Source of the DNA: Marinobacter litoralis | GTDB lineage: Bacteria; Pseudomonadota; Gammaproteobacteria; Pseudomonadales; Oleiphilaceae | Length of the DNA: 64,000 bases | Assembly (NCBI RefSeq): GCF_016427555.1 | Contig: NZ_JAELVS010000002.1 | Location: 1-64,000 of the forward strand | Direction: 5' to 3' | Shown: piece after piece, positions 1-8,251 of the stretch | How the letters are laid out: the number at the start of each line of letters is the position of its first letter | Numbering within the stretch: position 1 is the stretch's first letter | Position numbers and translations under genes: made by a program | Notes under the pieces: model-generated | What the model was told of the DNA's origin: nothing | What the model saw: the letters and a program-made list of their open reading frames with translations, nothing else | Databases searched by the model: none

Positions 1-37
1 GCGAGGGTCACTGGTTCGATCCCAGTACCACCCACCA
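1..37 (+). tRNA. 3' end of a tRNA, probably tRNA-Val (partial)
   Basis: The window opens inside a tRNA gene. A T-arm (ACTGG TTCGATC CCAGT) is followed by a seven-base acceptor strand ACCACCC, discriminator A and an encoded CCA. The 5' strand would be GGGTGGT, which fits the acceptor of bacterial tRNA-Val(UAC), and the visible GGCGA-like anticodon stem end plus GGGTC variable loop agree. The anticodon lies outside the window, so the amino acid is an inference. Confidence 0.7.
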
Positions 38-46
38 GATTTGAAG

Positions 47-79
47 AAAAGCAGGTCCAATCGGATCTGCTTTTTTTTT
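47..79 (+). terminator. Rho-independent terminator after the tRNA
   Basis: A stem AAAAGCAGGTCC / GGATCTGCTTTT with an AATC loop and one G-T pair runs straight into nine T residues, about ten bases after the encoded CCA of the preceding tRNA. Confidence 0.85.
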
Positions 80-105
80 GCCCTCAGAAATCTTCAACGT
101 ACTAC

Positions 106-138
106 AAAAAAGCCGGGAGACCTAAGTCGCCCGGCTTT
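106..138 (-). terminator. Rho-independent terminator of the FabG-type reductase
   Basis: On the minus strand, AAAGCCGGG pairs with CCCGGCTTT and is followed by a run of T (AAAAAA on the plus strand at about 106-111). It lies about 20 bases beyond the stop codon of the reductase gene. Confidence 0.75.
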
Positions 139-155
139 GATTTGTCTGCCGTGCT

Positions 156-1562
156 TTACTTACCAATCAACGACTGGCCACACACTCGCACAACGTTACC
201 GGTAACGCCGGCGGAGGCCGGGTTGCAGTACCAGGCAATGGCTTCTGCTACGTCAATTGGCTGACCGCCCTGAGACAAGCTATTCATGCGTCGGCCGGCT
301 TCACGGATAGTGAAGGGCATAGCGGCCGTCATCTGAGTTTCGATAAAGCCAGGAGCGATGGCATTGATGGTGATGCCGTCCTTGAGCTGCTTGGACATAG
401 CTTCAACGTACCCGATTACGCCACTCTTGGCGCAGGAATAGTTGGTCTGTCCAAAGTTGCCGGCAATGCCGCTGATGGACGAGATGCACACAATGCGACC
501 GTTCTCTTTCAGCAAGCTGCGGTGCATCAGCTCTTCATCGATCAGCTCTTCCGCGGTCAGGTTGACGGCAATCGTCATGTCCCAGAAGTGCTCTGGCATG
601 TTGCCGAGCGTTTTGTCACGGGTGATGCCCGCATTGTGAACCACAAAGTCTACGCCGCCGGTTTCTTTGGCGATGAAGTCTGCGATCAGCTTCGGCGCTT
701 TTTCGTCAGTGATATCGCAGGCCAGAGCTTTGCCTTTGATCGCGTCGGTTACGGTTTTCAGATCTTCCAGCGCCTGAGGGATATCCAGACCAATGACAGT
801 TGCGCCGTCACGAGACAAGGTTTCAGCGATTGAAGCACCAATGCCGCGAGACGCGCCAGTGACTAGGGCAACTTTACCGGCCAGTGGAGCAACTGGGTTG
901 GTGGCTTTTGCGGTGTCTGCTTTTCCGATGCGAACAAACTGGCCAGAAACATAAGCTGAGCGAGGCGACAGGAAGAAGCGCACGCTGGAATCCAGCTGGT
1001 TTTCGGCGTTGGGTGCCATCCAAATCAGGTTAGCGGTGGCGCCCTTTTTACCGATCTCTTTGCCCATGGCTCTTACAAAGCCTTCAAGCGACTGCTGCGC
1101 GGCGGCCTGGGGCGCTTTGCGGCAGGTTTGCGGGTCTTGACCGATCACGAGGATCCGGCCGTTGGCGGCCAGTTTACGGATGGTCGGGTGGAAGAAATCG
1201 TACAGCGCACGCAGTTCCTGCGGTGTTTTCAGGCCGGTTGCGTCAAACACCAGAGCGGAGAATTTACCGTTCAGTTCAACGGTCACATCCAGTGCTTCGG
1301 CTTTGTTGCCTACTTTAGAGGATTCGTCCAAGGTGTCCAGGCCAGTGGCGTGAAATACATTGGCCGGGCTTGCGCCCAATGTGGCGCCCACTGTTGCGAC
1401 AGCTTTAGCGCCAGAACCGGCGCCCACCAATACATCGCCTTCAATATAAGGCTGATCGACACGCTTCAGGCGTTTCAGTGGGTTGGGCGAGGGTAGGCCG
1501 AGCGACTGAGCGGCAGACTTGCCGACAGGGGTGTTGACGAGCTTGAGATAGAGGTCAGACAT
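156..1562 (-). CDS. fabG: 3-oxoacyl-ACP reductase, high-molecular-weight FabG type (SDR family)
   Basis: A 468-residue short-chain dehydrogenase, expected to reduce 3-oxoacyl thioesters with NAD(P)H in the cytoplasm. It is about twice the size of ordinary FabG (about 245 aa). The catalytic half begins near residue 230 with the Rossmann motif VTGASRGIG and carries the Ser...Tyr-x-x-x-Lys triad in SSISGIAG and NYSCAK (around 360-378). The first 220 residues form a second, degenerate Rossmann-like domain as in FabG4 proteins. The ATG at 1560-1562 has AGGAAG upstream. The gene is divergent from a thiolase, a common pairing that suggests action on acyl-CoA chains rather than housekeeping fatty acid synthesis. 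The family is clear; substrate and direction are inferred. Confidence 0.88.
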   Translation of the reverse strand: MSDLYLKLVNTPVGKSAAQSLGLPSPNPLKRLKRVDQPYIEGDVLVGAGSGAKAVATVGATLGASPANVFHATGLDTLDESSKVGNKAEALDVTVELNGKFSALVFDATGLKTPQELRALYDFFHPTIRKLAANGRILVIGQDPQTCRKAPQAAAQQSLEGFVRAMGKEIGKKGATANLIWMAPNAENQLDSSVRFFLSPRSAYVSGQFVRIGKADTAKATNPVAPLAGKVALVTGASRGIGASIAETLSRDGATVIGLDIPQALEDLKTVTDAIKGKALACDITDEKAPKLIADFIAKETGGVDFVVHNAGITRDKTLGNMPEHFWDMTIAVNLTAEELIDEELMHRSLLKENGRIVCISSISGIAGNFGQTNYSCAKSGVIGYVEAMSKQLKDGITINAIAPGFIETQMTAAMPFTIREAGRRMNSLSQGGQPIDVAEAIAWYCNPASAGVTGNVVRVCGQSLIGK

Positions 1563-1747
1563 AAATGCTTCCTATTCGGGCGTTTTGCAAAGAATGCCAT
1601 AAAGGGTAAGGATTCCTCAGCCTATTGGATTGACTGAAGCCAGTGTTGGCGTTGTCAGACTTGCCAATGAGACGCGCCGGTTTATCGATAGACTTCAGTC
1701 TAACGTCAAATTATTCGATTCTTCATTGCGATACAGGACATTTTGAT

Positions 1748-3067
1748 ATGGCACAGGCTCAGAAAAGCACCAAATCCAAAGCAGCGAAACCGGGTAACGG
1801 TATCCGCCGCGTAGCGGTTATCGGTGGTAACCGTACGCCGTTCGCACGCTCCAACACGGCGTACAGCAAAGTCAGCAATCAGGAAATGCTGACCTCTAGC
1901 TTGCGTGGTCTGGTTGATCGTTACAACCTGCAAGGTAAGCGGCTGGGCGAAGTGGTTGCCGGCGCGGTGATTAAGCACTCCCGCGATTTCAACCTGACTC
2001 GCGAAGCGGTTCTCAGTTCTGGTCTGGCGCCTGAAACCTCGGCCTATGACATTCAGCAAGCGTGTGGCACCGGCCTTGAGGCTGCGATTTTGGTCGCCAA
2101 CAAGATTGCCCTGGGGCAAATCGAGTGCGGCGTTGCTGGCGGCACAGATACCACCTCTGACGCGCCGATTGGTGTGGGCGAAGGTTTGCGTGAGATCCTG
2201 CTGGATCTAAACCGTGCGAAAACCAACAAAGAGCGCCTGAAGATCCTGAGCCGTTTCCGCCCAAGCCACCTGGCTCCGGAAATTCCGACCAATGGTGAGC
2301 CGCGTACTGGGCTGTCCATGGGTGATCACTGCCAGATTACCGCCAAAGAGTGGAATATCGCGCGGGAAGATCAGGATCAGCTGGCTTACGAGAGCCATCA
2401 GAAGCTGGCGAAAGCCTACGAAGAAGGGTTCTTTGACGATTTGATCACGCCGCTGGCGGGCTTGGAAAAAGACAACATCCTGCGTCCGGATACCACGCTC
2501 GAAAAGCTGGCCACGCTGAAGCCCTGCTTTGATCGTGAAAACGGCACCATGACGGCCGCCAACAGTACCGCGCTGACCGACGGTGCCTCTTGTGTGTTGC
2601 TGGCCAGTGAAGAGTGGGCAAAAGAAAATGGTCTGGAAGTTCGGGCGTGGCTGACGTTCTCGGAAGTGGCTGCGGTTGATTTCGTTGATAAGAAAGAAGG
2701 CCTGTTGATGGCGCCTGCTTACGCCGTTCCGCGTATGCTGGAAAAGGCTGGCCTGACGCTTCAGGACTTCGATTTCTACGAAATACACGAGGCCTTTGCC
2801 GCTCAGGTTCTGTCAACGCTGAAAGCTTGGGAAGATCCTGCGTTCTGCAAAGAGCGCCTCGGTCTGGACAAGCCGCTGGGCAGCATCGACCGTTCGAAGA
2901 TGAACGTAAAAGGCTCCAGCCTGGCAACCGGCCACCCGTTTGCTGCCACCGGTGGGCGCATTGTTTCGACACTGGCGAAGTTGCTGGAAGAGAAGGGAAG
3001 CGGTCGCGGCTTGATTTCCATCTGTGCGGCTGGTGGTCAGGGCGTTACGGCTATTCTGGAGCGCTAA
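1748..3067 (+). CDS. Acetyl-CoA C-acyltransferase (FadI-like thiolase)
   Basis: A 439-residue thiolase that cleaves or condenses 3-ketoacyl-CoA. The nucleophilic cysteine is seen in QQACGTGLEAA (about residue 106), the catalytic His in GHPFAATGGR (about 395), and the second cysteine in CAAGGQG near the C-terminus, where most thiolases have CxGGGQG. The length fits the FadI type (about 435 aa). The ATG at 1748 is preferred over upstream in-frame starts because AGGA lies about 8 bases before it and the protein then starts MAQAQKST. It is divergent from the large FabG reductase, with 185 bases between the two starts, so shared control is likely. Beta-oxidation versus biosynthetic condensation cannot be decided from sequence. 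Confidence 0.88.
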   Translation: MAQAQKSTKSKAAKPGNGIRRVAVIGGNRTPFARSNTAYSKVSNQEMLTSSLRGLVDRYNLQGKRLGEVVAGAVIKHSRDFNLTREAVLSSGLAPETSAYDIQQACGTGLEAAILVANKIALGQIECGVAGGTDTTSDAPIGVGEGLREILLDLNRAKTNKERLKILSRFRPSHLAPEIPTNGEPRTGLSMGDHCQITAKEWNIAREDQDQLAYESHQKLAKAYEEGFFDDLITPLAGLEKDNILRPDTTLEKLATLKPCFDRENGTMTAANSTALTDGASCVLLASEEWAKENGLEVRAWLTFSEVAAVDFVDKKEGLLMAPAYAVPRMLEKAGLTLQDFDFYEIHEAFAAQVLSTLKAWEDPAFCKERLGLDKPLGSIDRSKMNVKGSSLATGHPFAATGGRIVSTLAKLLEEKGSGRGLISICAAGGQGVTAILER

Positions 3068-3091
3068 ATTCCAGGAATGTTGTAATTCCCT

Positions 3092-3120
3092 TTGACATAA
3101 GGCGCTTCACCTCGTATCAT
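3092..3120 (+). promoter_or_regulatory. Sigma-70 promoter of the initiator tRNA
   Basis: TTGACA at 3092-3097, a 17-base spacer and TATCAT at 3115-3120 form a near-consensus promoter 45 bases before the mature tRNA. The next bases (TCGCGCCACG) are GC-rich like the discriminators of stringently controlled stable-RNA promoters; stringent control is an inference. Confidence 0.8.
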
Positions 3121-3164
3121 TCGCGCCACGTTGATCAGGGCGACTTGGTTAACAACCAGTTTGA

Positions 3165-3241
<77 letters not shown>

Positions 3242-3248
3242 TATAAAA

Positions 3249-3275
3249 GAAAGCCGGCTTATGCCGGCTTTTCTT
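3249..3275 (+). terminator. Terminator of the initiator tRNA
   Basis: AAAGCCGGC, loop TTAT, GCCGGCTTTT followed by CTTGTTTT; a strong hairpin with a T-rich tail nine bases after the CCA end. Confidence 0.9.
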
Positions 3276-3335
3276 GTTTTGAAAGGCAGATCAGTGGCTT
3301 ACTGATCTGCCTTTTTGCGTTTGGGGGAGGGCGAG

Positions 3336-4229
3336 GTGAGTGTATACATTCTGGCAGCGGTTTTATCAGCTGTGCTCATGGGCACGATAGGCGCGATTGC
3401 TGTCTATGCGAACGTTAGCGCAGAAACGGTAACTTTCTATCGCCTCTTTATTGGTGCGCTGTTAATGGCGGGCTTTCTTCTCGTCACCGGGCAGAAACGC
3501 CAAATCATTACCTGGCCTGGCTTTAAAGTGCTCGTCACCGGCGGATTTCTTGCGGGTTTTGTTGTTTTCTACGTAATGGCTATGGGCTATACCAGTATGG
3601 CCAATGCGATTATGTTGCTGTACCTCGCGCCCGTTACGGCATCTGTTGTGGCTCATTTTTTTATGGGTGAACGGCTCTCAGGGGTCAGTGCCGCATTGAT
3701 TGTAGTGGCGCTTTTCGGCTTTGCCATGATGTTAGAGTTCAATTTTAATCTCTCAGGGCGGGGCGAAGAGGTTGTCGGACTTTTCTATGCGCTGTGTGCC
3801 ATGGTGTGCTATGCCGCCTTTATCCTTACCAATAGATTGATCCATGAACGAGTGCCTGTGCTGACCCGGAGTGGCTATCAGATGTTGGCCGGAGCTATAT
3901 GCATGCTGCCGTTAATGCTTCAGCAAGGCGAGAGCATGGATGCGAGTCAATGGGGCTGGTTGGTGGCGGCCGGGGTGGTGCCTGGCTTCTTGGCCATCAT
4001 GCTTGCTGTAGTGGCGCTGAGAGCCCTGCCCGCTGCGACATTCGGCACTCTTGCCTATTTGGAGCCGATCACCGTTGTTGGGTTGGGGTGGATTTTGTTC
4101 GGGCAGAGTTTGAGTGCACTGCAGTTGGCGGGGAGTCTTCTTATTATTGCTTCCGGGGTTATGCAGGCTGGGGTGTCGGAGCGCCGCGCCCGCAACGATG
4201 AGATCAGGGGCCAAGCTCTTGCACGGTAG
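3336..4229 (+). CDS. EamA/DMT-family transporter
   Basis: A 297-residue inner-membrane protein with about ten hydrophobic segments arranged as two EamA repeats, for example the segments beginning SVYILAAVLSAVLMGTIG and GWLVAAGVVPGFLAIMLAVVAL. The drug/metabolite transporter superfamily exports small metabolites; the substrate here cannot be told. I chose the GTG at 3336 because GGGGGAGGGCGAG lies immediately upstream and the first membrane helix then starts at residue 2. A TTG at 3315 in the same frame would add seven residues and lacks a good ribosome site. The gene stands alone between the initiator tRNA and a gene remnant. Confidence 0.82.
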   Translation: MSVYILAAVLSAVLMGTIGAIAVYANVSAETVTFYRLFIGALLMAGFLLVTGQKRQIITWPGFKVLVTGGFLAGFVVFYVMAMGYTSMANAIMLLYLAPVTASVVAHFFMGERLSGVSAALIVVALFGFAMMLEFNFNLSGRGEEVVGLFYALCAMVCYAAFILTNRLIHERVPVLTRSGYQMLAGAICMLPLMLQQGESMDASQWGWLVAAGVVPGFLAIMLAVVALRALPAATFGTLAYLEPITVVGLGWILFGQSLSALQLAGSLLIIASGVMQAGVSERRARNDEIRGQALAR

Positions 4230-4244
4230 CGCGTGCGCAAGCAT

Positions 4245-4489
4245 TCACAGCGGGTATTTTTTGCCGCTCTGCATAAGTCGCGTGGCGCTCTCCACAGGCA
4301 GCGGGCGGTCGAAATAGTAGCCCTGAAGGTAGTCGCATTGAAACGCCTTCATCATGATCGCCTGGGCTTGGTGATGTGATCCAGGCGAGGGTCCGGATCG
4401 GTGTCCAGAAGGCCGGTCGAGCGGAGCGTTTCCATGCGCTGGGCTTCGTGGGGATGAAAGTGGGGAGAGGTCATCGCCTCGTTGTTCAT
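4245..4489 (-). pseudogene. Deletion remnant of a GAF...EAL signalling protein
   Basis: Reading the minus strand from the ATG at 4489 gives MNNEAMTSPHFHPHEAQRMETLRSTGLLDTDPDPRLDHIT, the typical start of GAF-domain sensors. Directly after this, in another frame, comes QAQAIMMKAFQCDYLQGYYF and then DRPLPVESATRLMQSGKKYPL and a TGA at 4245-4247. The LQGYYF...RPLP block is the conserved C-terminal end of EAL (c-di-GMP phosphodiesterase) domains. About 38 N-terminal and 42 C-terminal residues therefore survive, with the middle lost and a frameshift at the junction near 4370. An ATG at 4496-4498 would add three residues. The gene cannot make a working enzyme. This remnant fills most of the 4230-4572 interval, which holds no intact gene. 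Confidence 0.8.
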
Positions 4490-4572
4490 GGTTCCCATTG
4501 CAACTAAGGCCTCAGCATCCTGTTAAAACCCTAGTATGAAATTAGTTTCCGACCTTTGTTTTGTCAATGGGA

Positions 4573-5460
4573 CTAGTCGGGCTGGCTGCCCACTGATTTC
4601 AGAACATTGTAGAGTGCATGAGTGGCTGCCGACCGCTCACGCTCACGATGCCAGATAAGCCCTACGGGTTGCTCAAGACGAGCATCTTTTAACTTCAAAA
4701 CCTTCGCACCTAAGGCTTCCATCTGCGGGGTGCAGAGTGCGGGTACAACGCTAACCCCCAATCCGGTGGCGACCATTTTACCTACGGTTGATAGTTGGTG
4801 TGCCTCAAGCTCCGTTTTCAGAACCAAAGGGCTGTCACGAAGGCTGTCTTCAAGATAGGCATGCACCGCTGACGGTTTCTGCAGGGAAATAAATGGATGT
4901 TGAAGAAGTGCTTCCCACTCCACACGCTCTTCGTCCTCGAAGCCTGAGCCAGGCGGAACAATCGCCACGAACTGGTCGTTAAACAGCGGCTCGAAGGCCA
5001 GCGATGCCGGGTAGGGCTTGAAGCCGATTCCAAGTTCTACTTCACCGATCTGAACCATATCGATGACGTCTTCATTAATGACATCGTGCACTTGCACTGA
5101 AATTTTCGGATGCAAAGCCCGAAATTGCTTCAGGGCCCTTGGCAGCACGTTGATGGCAAAAGAAGGCATGGCGGCAATGCTCACCTTGCCAATTCCAAGA
5201 GAAAAGCGCTGCTGCAGTTCGTGATGAACGGAATCCCAGTCTGCAAGTAACTTCCTCGCCAGCGGCAGTAGTGACTCACCCTCTGGCGTTAATTGCACCG
5301 ATCGGGTAGTTCTTACGAACACCTTCCCACCCAGACTTTCCTCAAGGCCCTTAATGGCCATGCTCAACGCTGATTGAGATGTGTGCAGCCTTTCGCTGGC
5401 GATAACGAAACTAAGGGTTTCGGCAACGGCAAGAAAGGATCTCAGTTGTTTTACGTTCAT
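4573..5460 (-). CDS. LysR-family transcriptional regulator
   Basis: A 295-residue LysR regulator: an N-terminal winged helix-turn-helix (MNVKQLRSFLAVAETLSF...LHTSQSALSMAIKGLEESLGGKVF, residues 1-55) followed by a periplasmic-binding-protein-like effector domain (about 90-290). I chose the ATG at 5458-5460 because it places the helix-turn-helix at the very N-terminus, as is normal; an in-frame ATG 33 bases upstream would add MSLIPITTTSP. It is divergent from the CoA-transferase genes with two inverted repeats in between, so it most likely controls them and itself. The effector is unknown, possibly a short-chain keto acid or its CoA ester. Confidence 0.9.
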   Translation of the reverse strand: MNVKQLRSFLAVAETLSFVIASERLHTSQSALSMAIKGLEESLGGKVFVRTTRSVQLTPEGESLLPLARKLLADWDSVHHELQQRFSLGIGKVSIAAMPSFAINVLPRALKQFRALHPKISVQVHDVINEDVIDMVQIGEVELGIGFKPYPASLAFEPLFNDQFVAIVPPGSGFEDEERVEWEALLQHPFISLQKPSAVHAYLEDSLRDSPLVLKTELEAHQLSTVGKMVATGLGVSVVPALCTPQMEALGAKVLKLKDARLEQPVGLIWHRERERSAATHALYNVLKSVGSQPD

Positions 5461-5513
5461 AGGGCTCGTCGTTGTGATGGGTATGAGTGACATTCTAGCG
5501 CACGATTGTTCTG

Positions 5514-5539
5514 TTTTTCGAAATAATTGCTCCGAAAAA
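5514..5539 (-). promoter_or_regulatory. Inverted repeat, candidate LysR operator
   Basis: TTTTTCG (5514-5520), 12 bases, CGAAAAA (5533-5539): a perfect seven-base dyad of the T-N11-A type used by LysR regulators. It lies 54 bases from the regulator start and about 70 bases before the CoA-transferase start. Confidence 0.5.
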
Positions 5540-5570
5540 TTCGATTAAACAAATAAAAGTCGTTCGTAAT

Positions 5571-5584
5571 AATGAGTGCTCATT
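5571..5584 (+). promoter_or_regulatory. Short dyad AATGAG-TG-CTCATT before scoA
   Basis: Six-base inverted arms with a two-base centre, 22 bases before the scoA start. It would overlap the transcription start region, so it could be an operator for the LysR regulator or for an unlinked repressor. No protein can be assigned from sequence. Confidence 0.35.
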
Positions 5585-5606
5585 AACAAGAAACGACGAG
5601 GTACAA

Positions 5607-6305
5607 ATGGCTGGATTCGATAAGCGCGTGTCTTCTTACGAGGAGGCTTTGGAAGGCTTGGCCGATGGTATGACTATTCTGGCCGGTGGCTTTGGTTTGT
5701 GCGGTATCCCGGAAAACCTGATCGCTGAGATCAAGCGCCGAGGCAATCGGGACCTGACCGTGGTATCCAATAACTGTGGTGTGGACGGTTTCGGTTTGGG
5801 CTTGTTGCTGGAAGACCGCCAGATCAGCCGCATGATTGCGTCCTATGTGGGTGAGAACAAGTTGTTCGAACAGCAGCTGTTGAATGGCGAATTAGAGGTT
5901 GAGTTGACCCCCCAAGGAAATCTCGCGGAGCGTGTGCGTGCGGGTGGTGCAGGCATCCCTGCTTTTTTCACCGCAACCGGGTATGGCACGCAAGTGGCGG
6001 AAGGTAAAGAAGTGCGTGAGTTCGATGGCCGTAACTACGTTTTGGAGCAGGCAATCACCGGTGATATTGCCATTGTGAAAGGCTGGAAAGCCGATACCTA
6101 TGGCAACGTGATTTATCGACATACCGCCAAAAACTTCAACCCACTGATGGCCACAGCAGGAAAGATCACCGTGGTTGAGGTGGAAGAAATTGTAGAAGCA
6201 GGAACGCTGGATCCGGCAGAGATCCATACGCCAGGTATCTATGTCGATCGCCTGATTTGCGGCACTTTTGAGAAGCGTATCGAGCAGCGCACCATCAGGG
6301 CCTGA
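5607..6305 (+). CDS. scoA: 3-oxoacid CoA-transferase subunit A
   Basis: A 232-residue alpha subunit of a family I CoA-transferase, which moves CoA between a donor such as succinyl-CoA and a 3-oxoacid such as acetoacetate. The glycine-rich CoA-binding motif [14 protein letters not shown] sits near residues 26-39, and the length is typical. The ATG at 5607 has GAGG eight bases upstream. The partner subunit B follows 37 bases later. Divergence from a LysR regulator suggests substrate induction, probably for acetoacetate or butyrate use. The succinyl-CoA:3-oxoacid assignment is more likely than acetate CoA-transferase but is not certain. Confidence 0.9.
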   Translation: MAGFDKRVSSYEEALEGLADGMTILAGGFGLCGIPENLIAEIKRRGNRDLTVVSNNCGVDGFGLGLLLEDRQISRMIASYVGENKLFEQQLLNGELEVELTPQGNLAERVRAGGAGIPAFFTATGYGTQVAEGKEVREFDGRNYVLEQAITGDIAIVKGWKADTYGNVIYRHTAKNFNPLMATAGKITVVEVEEIVEAGTLDPAEIHTPGIYVDRLICGTFEKRIEQRTIRA

Positions 6306-6342
6306 TAACGGACAACAACTCATTAAAACCGGGGAGAATCAC

Positions 6343-6999
6343 ATGGCTTTATCACGAGAGCAGATGGCAAAGCGCGTCGCCAGCGAACTGAAAGATGGTT
6401 TTTATGTCAATTTAGGTATTGGTATCCCTACCTTGGTGGCCAATTATGTGCCCGACGATATATCGGTAATGCTGCAGTCGGAGAACGGGCTGCTTGGGAT
6501 GGGCGCGTTTCCAACGGAAGAAGAAATCGACGCCGACATGATCAATGCCGGCAAGCAAACCGTCACGGCGCGTACCGGGGCATCAATTGTTGATTCGGCG
6601 GAATCGTTTGCAATGATTCGCGGAGGTCACATTGACCTGACGGTGCTGGGTGCGTTTGAAGTGGATGTGCAGGGCAACATCGCGTCTTGGATGGTTCCGG
6701 GGAAACTGGTTAAGGGAATGGGCGGCGCGATGGATTTGGTGGCCGGTGCAGACAACATCATCGTCACCATGACTCACGCCTCGAAAACGGGTGAATCCAA
6801 GCTGCTAAGCAAGTGCAATCTGCCTTTGACCGGGGCCGGCTGCATTAAACGAGTGCTGACTGACCTGGCGTATCTGGAAATCGAGAACGGTACCTTCATT
6901 TTGAAAGAGCGGGCACCGGGGGTTTCTGTTGAAGAGATTGCCGAAAAGACCGGTGGGCCTCTGATTGTTCCGGATCATGTGCCGGAGATGGCGGTATAA
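6343..6999 (+). CDS. scoB: 3-oxoacid CoA-transferase subunit B
   Basis: A 218-residue beta subunit, partner of the upstream alpha subunit. It carries the catalytic glutamate in the motif SENGLLGMG (about residue 47), which forms the glutamyl-CoA thioester intermediate in this family. The ATG at 6343 follows GGGGAG at 6331-6336 and gives MALSREQMAKRVASELKDG, the usual start; an earlier in-frame start would overlap scoA. The two subunits form a heteromeric cytoplasmic enzyme. Confidence 0.92.
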   Translation: MALSREQMAKRVASELKDGFYVNLGIGIPTLVANYVPDDISVMLQSENGLLGMGAFPTEEEIDADMINAGKQTVTARTGASIVDSAESFAMIRGGHIDLTVLGAFEVDVQGNIASWMVPGKLVKGMGGAMDLVAGADNIIVTMTHASKTGESKLLSKCNLPLTGAGCIKRVLTDLAYLEIENGTFILKERAPGVSVEEIAEKTGGPLIVPDHVPEMAV

Positions 7000-7022
7000 T
7001 CCCGCTTTTACTGAATCGGTTT

Positions 7023-7045
7023 GAACCTGCTGTTACGGCAGGTTC
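7023..7045. terminator. Hairpin between convergent scoB and the membrane-protein gene
   Basis: GAACCTGC, seven-base loop, GCAGGTTC: a perfect eight-base stem 24 bases after scoB. It overlaps the last codons of the convergent gene at 7033. The T-tail is poor, so termination is plausible rather than certain. Confidence 0.45.
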
Positions 7046-8040
7046 TTCCGCCAATGCTTCACTCGAACCTGCCCCTTTATCGCCTCGATGATTTCATTGA
7101 TCAACGAAATCAAAGCCTCCTGATCGCTGTGTTCTTCGGCCGTCGCACTCGGGTCAGGTAGCAGGGCGTTGACGATGTCTTCAATAAACGCGTGGTTTGA
7201 AGACGACGCCAAATCTTCAAGCATCTGGTGGATGACGTTCGCGACGATATCGCCCACCGCATTTTCCAGTGTATCTTGAATAGTCGGCCCGACCACGGGC
7301 AGGTATTTGAGCCGGGACAGTTCAAGGTTTTGCTTTAGTGCATGGTCAACCCGATCTTCGAGATAGGCGCGCAACGCGCCACGATTAGGCATATAACCTT
7401 GCTCCGCGGCGTGGGCGACCCGGTCAGACAACCAGTCTGCGAGCATGGCTTTTCTGGGGTAGAGAATGTCGTTCTGGATCCGATCAAACAGGGGGGAGCC
7501 ATGTTGTATCTCGTGCTGAACGCCGGTCAGCACCTTGATCACGATCCGGTCTGAAAGCTCCTCCATAAATGCGTCGAAGTAAAACGCAAGGAATTTATAG
7601 ATGCGGGTGTTGGTGAAGTCGATGATCTTGTATTGGTGCAGCCGGTAGACGATGGAAATAACCCGCAATACCCGTAAAAAGCGGAAGCTCCCAATGGGAA
7701 TACAGCCCACTAGATCGTACCAATGAATAAACGGGTAGAAATACCAGCGGTCATAGATCTTCGCTTTCACCGAATAGCCCCACCGGATTACGAATTCCGT
7801 CAGGAAAATCCACACGAAGATCATGTCGTAAAAGATAAACCGCTCATGGATGGGGTGATAGGCGGATTGTACTGCGGGCAGATGGTCTTTCAGCAGGTTT
7901 TGCACGGCAACGAAGTTATAAATGGAATCCCAGATAATGAACGTCAGGTTGACGATCAGCAGGCCCAGCATCGCAAAGTCGATGAGGAACCAGATCATCT
8001 GATGACTGGATTTCAGATTTTCACGGTTAATCCTGAGCAT
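7033..8040 (-). CDS. Membrane protein with a voltage-sensor-like S1-S4 domain and no pore
   Basis: A 335-residue protein. Four hydrophobic segments lie at about 15-38, 68-86, 100-117 and 119-138. The fourth, FRFLRVLRVISIVYRLHQYK, has R120, R123, R126, R133 and K138 in the spaced pattern of a voltage-sensor S4 helix. Candidate counter-charges D72, E82 and D109 lie in segments 2 and 3. No S5-pore-S6 region or TVGYG filter follows. Residues 140-335 are soluble, amphipathic and rich in Asp/Arg. This resembles ion_trans-family voltage-sensor domains (compare Hv1 and voltage-sensing phosphatases, which also lack a pore), but no function is established. The start follows AGGTAACAAG. Confidence 0.6.
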   Translation of the reverse strand: MLRINRENLKSSHQMIWFLIDFAMLGLLIVNLTFIIWDSIYNFVAVQNLLKDHLPAVQSAYHPIHERFIFYDMIFVWIFLTEFVIRWGYSVKAKIYDRWYFYPFIHWYDLVGCIPIGSFRFLRVLRVISIVYRLHQYKIIDFTNTRIYKFLAFYFDAFMEELSDRIVIKVLTGVQHEIQHGSPLFDRIQNDILYPRKAMLADWLSDRVAHAAEQGYMPNRGALRAYLEDRVDHALKQNLELSRLKYLPVVGPTIQDTLENAVGDIVANVIHQMLEDLASSSNHAFIEDIVNALLPDPSATAEEHSDQEALISLINEIIEAIKGQVRVKHWRKNLP

Positions 8041-8251
8041 TCTTGTTACCTGTGGGTGAAGCGCAAACCAGTTGTAAGTCTATGACAGGGTAGCCTATTT
8101 GCTATCCGGGCACGACTTTCCAGCGAACTCCGTTGAAGCTCGAATCGCCACGTTTTGTCTTTTTATTTCGTGAGCGGGGCATGGCACGTGAGTTGGGGGA
8201 TCGGTAAACTCCTAGGTCTAACTCCACGTTTCATAAAACAATCTGGTTGGG

